A DNA stretch of 64,000 nt from Alisma plantago-aquatica. Its lineage: Eukaryota > Streptophyta > Magnoliopsida > Alismatales > Alismataceae. Both the position numbers and the translations under genes were made by a program. Below are positions 56,590 to 64,000 of the stretch, piece by piece; position 1 is the first letter of the stretch; the number at the start of each line of letters is the position of its first letter. The DNA is taken from contig OY856412.1 in the NCBI GenBank assembly GCA_963693085.1, positions 1,131,258,244 through 1,131,322,243 of the forward strand. Reading direction: 5' to 3'. The notes under the pieces are model-generated. The model was not told where the DNA came from, did no database searches, and saw only the letters and a list, made by a program, of their open reading frames with translations.

Positions 56590-58816
56590 TCCTTGCTCAT
56601 CCTCGAGCAACAAAACTTTGGATCTAGTTGAGATAAGCCAGCAATAGGACATAAATACATGAAATGAATCTACATCATCCCCACTTTCTTTCCACAAACC
56701 GGCCCTCATTGACCACTGAACACTAACTGCCATCCATGCGACCAAAGACCTATGTAAAAGATGTCCGTCCCCCAATTAGTGAAACACTATCAATTAAAGC
56801 AGTTATATGATAAAATCATTTGGTCCATACTTGATGCATCTTGTGATCTCCTATCTACGTTGCTCATTTCCTAACTACCATCTAAATGGAAGCAAATCTC
56901 CTGATATTAATGATTGAGGAGAATATCAAGGGTGGCCTACCGATTAGAGCAACAGGTGGATGGGATAGGTGGTTGTGGAAGAGATGGAAGCACATAACAG
57001 TCAATCATGCAATACAAAAATTAATGACCTATCATGATGCAAAATGCAAGTGAAAATGTCCTAATGCTATATTTTTGGTGGAATGATGCATGCACTATCA
57101 TTCCATCTCAAGGTGAGATGGAATATCTAAGAAAACTACACCATGTGCTTATTCTTCTTAGTTCTTAGGTGAGAACATGTTCCTTTCTCCCTCTTCTTCT
57201 TTATTACTTCTCAATTCTTTTTTTTTTCAATTTTTCTTCATTTTTTTTCAAGCCCTTATTTTCATAGATGACAATGAATTATTTGTCGGGCTCACTTCTT
57301 GTTACATAAATTATACATTTGAAGCATTCTATTTGGAGGGTATGGATCATGCTCACCAGCTTTAATGTTTTCAGAGTAACATAAGATACATGGTGTACAA
57401 TATGCTCAAAATATGCAAATGCAACTACATAATGATAGTTATGCAATTAAATGACACACACCTAAGGATAATGTGCATGTATAACTACTCTATCCTTTTT
57501 TTTCATTTCCATGCAAAAAAAATGTGAAAATAGATATAATGCAAGACCTATCTACATGAGATGCAATCAAAAAGTGAAAGACAATAATGTGCTCCCATTT
57601 TTTATGGTGGAGTGTGAATGAAATTGCGGTGGATCAGATCACAAGACTAATTGACAGAACCTTCCGAAAATATCATATGTCCCTCTCTAAAGACTTGTGT
57701 ACAGGGTAACTGAAGGATTTCTCTCTTAAACTTTAGTCTAAGGTCACGTTAGCGCTTGGTCAGTTTTAGCTCAAACATCCTTGCCAATCACTTTTCCTTA
57801 GACAATAAAGATGGTCATTCATGTCCCCATGTCCTGAAGCTGACTCACCCAAGAACTTCCTCAGCTATGCAACTCAATTACTAACAAGAATAAGCTCAAA
57901 AAGTTCTCAAAATGCTCATTTTTTATGTGCACACAACCCAAGAGTAAAACTGCCAATTGAAACCATGCATTTATTGCTCCACATATTACACTAGATAGAT
58001 GTGGATCCTACAAAAGCAGTAAACCTAGAAATAAAAACAACGAATATTTCAAAAATAAAAGCAACATGAATAAGTAAGTAAAAACTAAGATAGAGGGTTG
58101 TTCCAACACCCCCCCAAGCTTGAATAAGACTATGGCCTCATAGTCAACATTCTCACTTAAGAGGTGGAAGAGCGGTACCGTTCGCTTTGAAGTGTGGTGA
58201 AGAAGGATGGTTAGATTCTCAAGTGGACCAAGTGATACTTGCTATCTCCCTCCTTTTTGTAGCCCATTTTTGTGTCTTAGTATTTCTAAGACGTGACTTG
58301 CTTCATCCATCTTTCCTCTACAAAAAATGGTTCGAAAAAATCTCATTTCGATACCTTTTACAACATGTTTTATGTAGCTGTCCTGCAGGTGTCGATACTA
58401 TCGACCCATGATCAACAATTTTTCTGTATCGACACATCTAAAAGCTTGGGAACTCAAAAGTGTCGATACTATCGACCCTAGGGTCGATGGTATCGACTTT
58501 ACTGTCACCAATTTTTCTGTAAATCTTCAGGAATCTCGATACTATCGACCCTAGGGTCGATGGTATCAACTTTTCTTCAGCGTTTACTGATCCAAACTCG
58601 ATACTATCGACATGGGTGTCGATACTATCGACCTTAACATTCTGCACACTTCATAACATGAGTTAGGGTACCATTTTTACAAAAATTATCAAAACCTAAG
58701 CAAAAACTAAGTACATAAACATAAAAGAACATAACCCAACATAAAATGAACCTAAAGTTAGGTTGCCTCCCACAAGCGCCCTTGTTTAATGTCCTATGCT
58801 TGACATAAAGATACCT
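56590..58816 (-). other. Post-pol non-coding region of the Athila-lineage element
   Basis: No frame with family motifs is present. It holds the internal purine tract (58105-58122), the palindrome array (58390-58635) and the conserved GAGGCAACC box (58760-58800). Confidence 0.6.
58388..58635. repeat. Palindrome array GTCGATACTATCGAC in the Athila-lineage element
   Basis: Copies lie at 58391-58405, 58462-58476, about 58535-58550, 58597-58611 and 58618-58632. Two of them are joined through CCCTAGGG to a second half, so that 58462-58497 forms a 36-bp palindrome with two mismatches. The same word occurs three times in this element's LTR. Confidence 0.93.
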
Positions 58817-59281
58817 TTAACCTGGGTTGTCAAGAGATGTCTCCAATGAGTCATGTGGTAATTTGAATTTAACTCTATCATCACCACTCCCAAGTGTCAA
58901 GTAACCTCGCCCAATGGCAGCGATTACATCAGCCGTAGCTTGGAACGACCTTCCCAATAGCATCTCACCTCCTTCTAACTCATGCATGTCCATGACCACA
59001 AAGTCAACAAGGAAGATGAATTTTTCGACCTTGACTAGCACATCCTTGCATATACCTTGTGTCTTCACAATGGATCCATTCACCAACTCAATAGTCATGG
59101 CAGATTTCTTTAGTGACTTCAATCCAAGCTTTTGAAACGTGGACAGTGGCATAAGATTAATGCTGGCCCCTGAGTCACACTGTGCTTGTGGAAAATGTTG
59201 GCCGCCTATGGAACATGGGATGTAGAAACATCCTGGATCTTTCCTCTGTCTTGGTAGCCGTCCTTGGATTATAGAACTCAC
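58817..59281 (-). pseudogene. Athila-type aspartic protease
   Basis: The frame carries RQRKDPGCFYIPCSIGG, the active-site block CDSGASINLMPLS (catalytic Asp in DSG), and further MLLGRSFQATADVI, the ILGRPFLAT-like flap/end motif. It is in the same frame as gag, separated by an in-frame stop at 59354-59356 (IPA, stop, RFIKDI). An RT would be expected after GDDRVKF, but the frame ends. Confidence 0.88.
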
Positions 59282-60462
59282 TTTTTCATGAACAACATAA
59301 ATGTCAGTGTCTTTTATCCACCTTTTCTTGGTGATTATGTCCTTGATAAACCTTCATGCTGGAATCTGTTCTATCATTTCCACTAACGGAATATTAATAT
59401 GGAGCTTCCTAAACATCTCCAAGAATTTCATGTAGTGCCTATGCTCTTTCTTCAGCCTCAGACTATCCGGGAAAGGCATGTTTGGGTCCTTCGCTCGCTT
59501 GTGTTGTGGCACATATGGAACTTTAGGGGTCTCCTCCCATAAGATTTCTTCAACGCCACCTTCTAGGATAGGATTTGACACATCATCCGTGGATGGCATG
59601 ACTTGTGGCTTCTCCCCTCTCTTAGTGACTGTAGCTTCACCATGACGCATGGCCTTCACCTGCTCCTCTTGCCTAGGTGCGGGTGCGACCGCGATGTGCT
59701 CTTGGAAGATTTTTCTGAATGGACAACATCCGCCCAGTTGTCCATAATGACTGTGAGGATACTGTATTTTTGGTGTAGCCTCCGTATCAAAAATCATTTT
59801 GCTTTTGTCTTGGACCTCCACCACCGGGGGATCTGCCTCGGAAATCACAGATATATATTTCACTTGATGATGTTTTTGAACAACATCTGCATTCCCAACC
59901 TGTCTTTGTTGATTTGTATGCTTCATGGATGCCACTTCATTGGAAATTTGGGTCACAATCATCTCTAGTGCTCTCATTTGTACTCCATGACTTAGCAATG
60001 TCTACCCAAATTTATTCAAAATCTCACCCTGAGACTGTAACTGCTTGGCGAATGTACTCATCATCTCTTGATTTTGTTTCACCACCTGGCAAGGCAATTC
60101 ATTGTTCTTTTCCTCTAGGCTAGGCTGCAACTTCTGAAAATTTTGTTCCTTCCTCCAATCATAATTGTTATTTCTATATCCCTGTTGATGCATATACTTT
60201 GCATGTGCTTCATCATCAGACCCATTGTCCTCTTTCTCTAGGAGCTTCTTGGCTATAAGATCCAACTTGTCATTAAGCACTTTGATGGCCCTTGCTTCAT
60301 GTGTAATGCCAACCTGCTCAGGTGCATATCTTTCACCCAAGACTGCTTTTTGGACATGTTCCTTAGAATCTCCCAACACCTTGTGCCTGTGTTGTTCAAA
60401 AAGAAATCAGAACCTGCTGAGTCCAAATTGCTCCTATCATGTTCATTTAGGGCGAAGTAGAA
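59282..60462 (-). pseudogene. Athila-type gag, 5'-truncated
   Basis: From 60462, NEHDRSNLDSAGSDFF and EILRNMSKKQSW match the Athila gag stretch before the linker. A frameshift near 60330 leads to ITHEARAIKVLNDKLDLIAK (60002-60379). An in-frame TAG at 60002-60004 precedes the Pro-rich middle and MPFPDSLRLKKEHRHY..FLEMFRKLHINIPL (59354-59998). There is one frameshift and two stops. The N-terminal half is lost at the LTR A insertion. Confidence 0.85.
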
Positions 60463-61044
60463 TGTGACGTCCCCAGATTTTCTAAAACTTAATCTGATAT
60501 GAGACGTCCAAATTGAAACCCTCACCTCAGTGAGAATCCCAATTTAAACACCCCACACTAGGCTAAGAAGAAGAAAATCAGAGGAAGTCAGAAGGAAACA
60601 ATCAGTAGCACATGCACATGAACAATAATAAAACCATACACACATGTTCACCATTCAACATATAATTACAACATGAATTGTTACAAAATTTGATATTACA
60701 TATTGAGAAACAAACTTAAACATATACATGTACTACCATTAAACTACATGATCTTAAGACAACATGTCCACTTGTACATCAGCTCGCCATACAACTCTCA
60801 CCTATCCTGGATCTTCGAGAGCATAACCACAACCTAAACAAAATATTACATGCGGTACACATCAACACACTATTTCAAGAATATTGTACTGAGTACGCCT
60901 ACATGTCTTTTATATACCTCTCATCATATCTTGGCAATAAGATAAAACTAATACTTGGCAGGTATAAAGAAATATAAGAAAAGAGTATACTTGCACAAAG
61001 ATATTCAATAACAAAAGAGAACACATATTTTAAGCTTAGTTTCC

Positions 61045-61163
61045 ATCATATATCTCGTACATCTACCCCCAAGGGCTTTGATGTTTTTAGACCTTGTCAT
61101 ATAACTCGTACATCTGCCACCAAGGGCTTTGATGTTACATCTGCCACCAAGGGCTTTGATGTT
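61045..61163. repeat. Short tandem repeats in LTR A
   Basis: CTCGTACATCT(A/G)CC(A/C)CCAAGGGCTTTGATGTT occurs twice, and ACATCTGCCACCAAGGGC TTTGATGTT a third time. Confidence 0.85.
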
Positions 61164-62199
61164 TCTTCAATGCACTGTACTACCAAAGAGTTTAGTGCTA
61201 TCGTATGATAGACCAGATACTTTATGTTTCATGTGTTCATAGCCATAAGTATGGAAAAGCTCAGGCAACATGACATACAGGAACAATCATTTCAACCAAT
61301 ATCATATGCCAAGTATTTTACTACACATATAACACAAGCATATTGTATAATAGGACAAGTAATAGGTAATGGCATACCTTCCAAAGAGATAATCTAATCA
61401 CATATTCTTGATGTCCTCTATGTCTGGTCAACCCTGATTAAGACAAGATCATATACTATCATCAGATTCTCATCATCTTACATCTCATCTTAACCCTAAT
61501 CGTGTTCATTAGGGTTTGCTTACCTCATTTGGATATTCTCATCATTACTTGTATTATCTTCATCCTTATGTGAGATTTATGTTATTGATGTTATATTCTA
61601 GATTAGGATACATAATATGAACATTATCTTCCATATCATTTTTGTGCACATTAATTAGCCCTAGGTTACACCATTAACCAAAATTAGGATTTTAAACCAT
61701 GTATTAAAGGTCAACTTCATATAACATGAATTCTATGCATCATAATGATCTCCTCATTAAATCTGAGGTTCAATATACTGATATGAGCCTATTATGTAAA
61801 TTCCAGTATTTTGTGACCATAACTGTAATTATTATACATTAATTAGGGTTATTAGCCCTAATTAGCCATATAAAGCAAATTACATGATTTTGTGCATCAA
61901 CATCATAACTACTGACCTTATATGGATTGTAGACATCAAAAAGGATTTACTAACATTTATCATAATTTTAGGCCATCGTTTGGTATTTATTATCCATTAA
62001 GAAAGCATTACACATATTACATAATATCACTAATATTTGTGCATCAAAAGTCTTATATTATCACTCTACTATGTTCTACGCATTTTTCTGAGAATTTCGG
62101 TATATTACTTGTATTTTTATGATGCTCGAGCTAATTGCTATGAATTATACAAGAATTATACATTACTAGGATAATTACCTCTTTCGACCCAACAACGTG

Positions 62200-63560
62200 C
62201 TGCCACGTGGCTCCAAGTTGGCGCAACTTCCATAGGTCGGCCGGTTTGGTTCACTGGGCTGGAGCCGGTTTGGGATTGATTTAGCAGACTGAACTCGGTT
62301 CAAGGTTCTCCCCCTTTTCCTTCACATAACACGGTCAGTCCCACTCAGGGTGCTTGCGTGCGAGTGAGAGGGCCCTGTTCTTCTGTGAACAAGAGCCGTC
62401 GCTGCCGTCGGGCTGCATCTCTCACGAGCAACAGAAGGTGCTCCCTTTCTCCTCGCATAACTTTCTCAGTGCACCACCGATTTGGTCCTTGTTTGAACAC
62501 AGCTCCTCCGTTCTTTGTGCTGAACCAGAGCATCTCTACGGAGCAAGGTAGCAACGAGGTATCAACGGCTTCCCTCTCCTCCTGGTGAGAAATAGAAGCA
62601 GGTCTGTAGCTCCTTGCGGAAAGAAGATGGACCATCAACTTCACCGCGGTCTTGCAGACCTCCTCAGCTCCTCAATTTCTCATCCGCGACCCCAGGCTCT
62701 GCCACCCACAAGCACACAGTCTCACAGATCAAAGCCGGAGAGAACTCCTTACATGCGGAGATGGACCTTGGTCTGCTGTGCGCGAGCCGGCAGTGCGGTG
62801 ATGGTCCCTGGTACCACCGTGGTTTGCCTCCGTGCGGTCTTATGCGAACTGGGGAAGACCTTCGGCTGCTTCCGTAGCTGCGATGCCTGCAGCGTCGCCT
62901 CCCTGACGTCGACCTGACTTTCCTCTCCTTCCCGCAATCACGTTCACGTGGGCACCGCCCAAGGCTATGTACATAAGCTGACATCGCCTAGGGACGACTC
63001 CGGCGAGCAATGGACTGCCGAGTCCCTCATATCCCTTTCCTTTTCAAGCCATAGATTTCTTCTGTGTCTTCTCGACACCTCCGACATCTAGGTCGCTGCT
63101 ACTATGGCTCCTCCTCGCGGAGCCTGTCGGCATCATCTTCTCCCAGTTCAGGTCCTGGGTTGCAGGTCGCGTTATGTGGCTCCCTTACTATCAACAAAGC
63201 AGCCGCCTCCACGGTTGGGTCTCCGATGGCTGGCTCAGTTCTGCGAACTGGACCCTACCCAACTCACCTTCTCTCTAGCTTCACGTGGATGAGAGCCTGA
63301 AAAGATGCCCACCAGCTTGAGCGCTGCCTCCGATTCCACCCCCTGGGCATTGCTCCTCCTTCGACTGTTGTGTATGGTCTGAATGGGGGGGTGGTTGTCT
63401 TTCCACTTCTTGTTGAGTCGAAGACAACTGCTCGTTCAGTTTTCACCATCTGTCCATGACCACGACGTGGGAGGATGGGTTGGGTTTATGGTCATCGTTA
63501 ACAGCATGATCTCGATCTCCTGCCATACACGACGTAGAGGGTGAAGTTCACCCATCAGAT
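62200..63560 (+). other. GC-rich block in LTR A
   Basis: Base composition changes abruptly from about 30% to over 50% GC. Frames of 60-110 codons occur on both strands (e.g. 62585-62917 +) but none has a recognisable domain. By analogy with the GC-richer leader after the TATA box in LTR B, this is probably the transcribed leader of the LTR; a captured gene fragment is the alternative. Confidence 0.45.
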
Positions 63561-64000
63561 CCAATGAATGGTTAAGGTCAACTCTCCTCAACTGATCCGT
63601 ATTTCAAAAAGGGTGCCTAGCCCAAACACATTAGAAAGGGCAGCGTGACATCTCCGTTGATTTAAGCCTAACTTTCCAATTACGGCTCATTGTTCAACTA
63701 TATATCAACTATACATAAACTTATCATTTGAACTTCAATATCCTCTTCTAGGAACATCCCATTGTCTTGGGTATATCTCTATCGCAATTCATGCCACACT
63801 ATAGTAAGATTTGGTGTCAAAACTCAATATAACTCAATCTATGAATTCACTTATGTCATCAGACATTTAAGGATTCTAAAAATTTCACCCCATCACAGAT
63901 GAGATGCTAGAAGACTCTCAAAACTTAAAGGAAAGGATTTTTAGTCATTCCTGGGTTCTTAAGATGTGTTATGCCTTAAACATATATAGAGGCCTATGTG

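Larger units (their letters stand above)
55170..60462 (-). mobile_element. Athila-lineage Gypsy element, gag-protease only, truncated
   Basis: Minus strand order: gag and protease (60462 to 58817), a post-pol non-coding region, purine tract (56573-56589) and 3' LTR (55170-56572). Athila marks are the gag/protease motifs, GGGCGCTTGTGGGAGGCAAC after the coding part, an internal AAGCTTGGGGGGGTGTT tract, and GCTCGAGGATGAGCAAGGA before the 3' purine tract. RT, RNase H and integrase are absent; the protease stops about 20 bp before the post-pol motif. The 5' end was replaced by insertion of LTR A at 60463. Confidence 0.85.
60463..64000 (+). mobile_element. Long Gypsy LTR of family 'A', 5' part
   Basis: It starts TGTGACGTCCCCAGATTTTC, a Del/Tekay-style LTR start, and interrupts the Athila gag. 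It shares its first 140 bp with 32758-32895. Repeats lie at 61045-61163 and a GC-rich block at about 62200-63560. No 3' end, primer site or coding domain is visible before the window ends, so it could be an LTR or a whole element. Confidence 0.7.

Noticed and set aside
59603..60123. Plus-strand frames over the Athila gag
   Set aside because: Antisense to gag; no family motif.
62345..63449. Multiple overlapping frames on both strands in the GC-rich block
   Set aside because: GC-rich DNA has few stops. No frame has a domain or conserved start, so none is reported as a gene.

Overview
The window is nuclear DNA from a flowering plant. It has spliced genes with short AT-rich introns, one conserved plant gene, and a large mass of nested, decayed retrotransposons. 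The families seen (Copia Sirevirus, Copia Tork/Angela-like, Gypsy Athila, Gypsy Del/Tekay-like) and the 10.6-kb intron suggest a large, repeat-rich genome. The species cannot be named from this sequence. No prokaryotic features, CRISPR arrays or rRNA genes were seen, and I recognised no tRNA gene by eye.

Region 1 (1-13,456, + strand): the 3' part of a two-KH-domain RNA-binding protein gene of the plant KH/FUBP-like family. Five small KH-encoding exons (428-1678) are followed by a 10.6-kb intron full of repeats. One large terminal exon (12,293-13,456) encodes a Tyr/Gln/Pro/Gly-rich low-complexity tail. The 5' exons lie outside the window.

Region 2 (13,457-32,895): gene-poor DNA with a small hAT-type MITE (18,125-18,530) and a 10.7-kb Copia element on the minus strand ('C2', 19,191-29,869, perfect CTAAA target duplication). 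The C2 pol is ruined although its LTRs are still alike. A solo LTR (26,150-27,680, TCTAT duplication) is nested in its 5' LTR. AT-rich DNA without recognisable genes follows.

Region 3 (32,896-53,676): two head-to-tail copies of a Del/Tekay-like long LTR (B1, B2; about 4.6 kb each when whole). B2 is split by an 11.9-kb Sirevirus on the minus strand ('C1', 39,117-51,000). C1 carries gag, protease, integrase, RT and RNase H remnants plus an extra ORF 3' of pol, and is itself hit by an 897-bp hAT MITE. Another MITE (51,396-52,288) sits in B2. B1 provides natural empty sites that confirm the C1 and MITE boundaries.

Region 4 (53,677-64,000): an inverted-repeat cluster, then an Athila-lineage element on the minus strand (55,170-60,462) that keeps only gag-protease. 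Its gag is interrupted by a second long Gypsy LTR ('A', from 60,463) that runs to the window end.

The most striking pattern is that three unrelated LTR elements (C1, C2 and the Athila element) each carry clustered copies of their own palindromic word, both in the LTR and in non-coding internal DNA. The words are GGTCGAGTTT/AAACTCGACC hairpins in C1, AACCGATCGGTT in C2, and GTCGATACTATCGAC in Athila. This is known for Sireviruses; finding it in a Gypsy element and a Tork-like Copia element is the best candidate here for something under-described.
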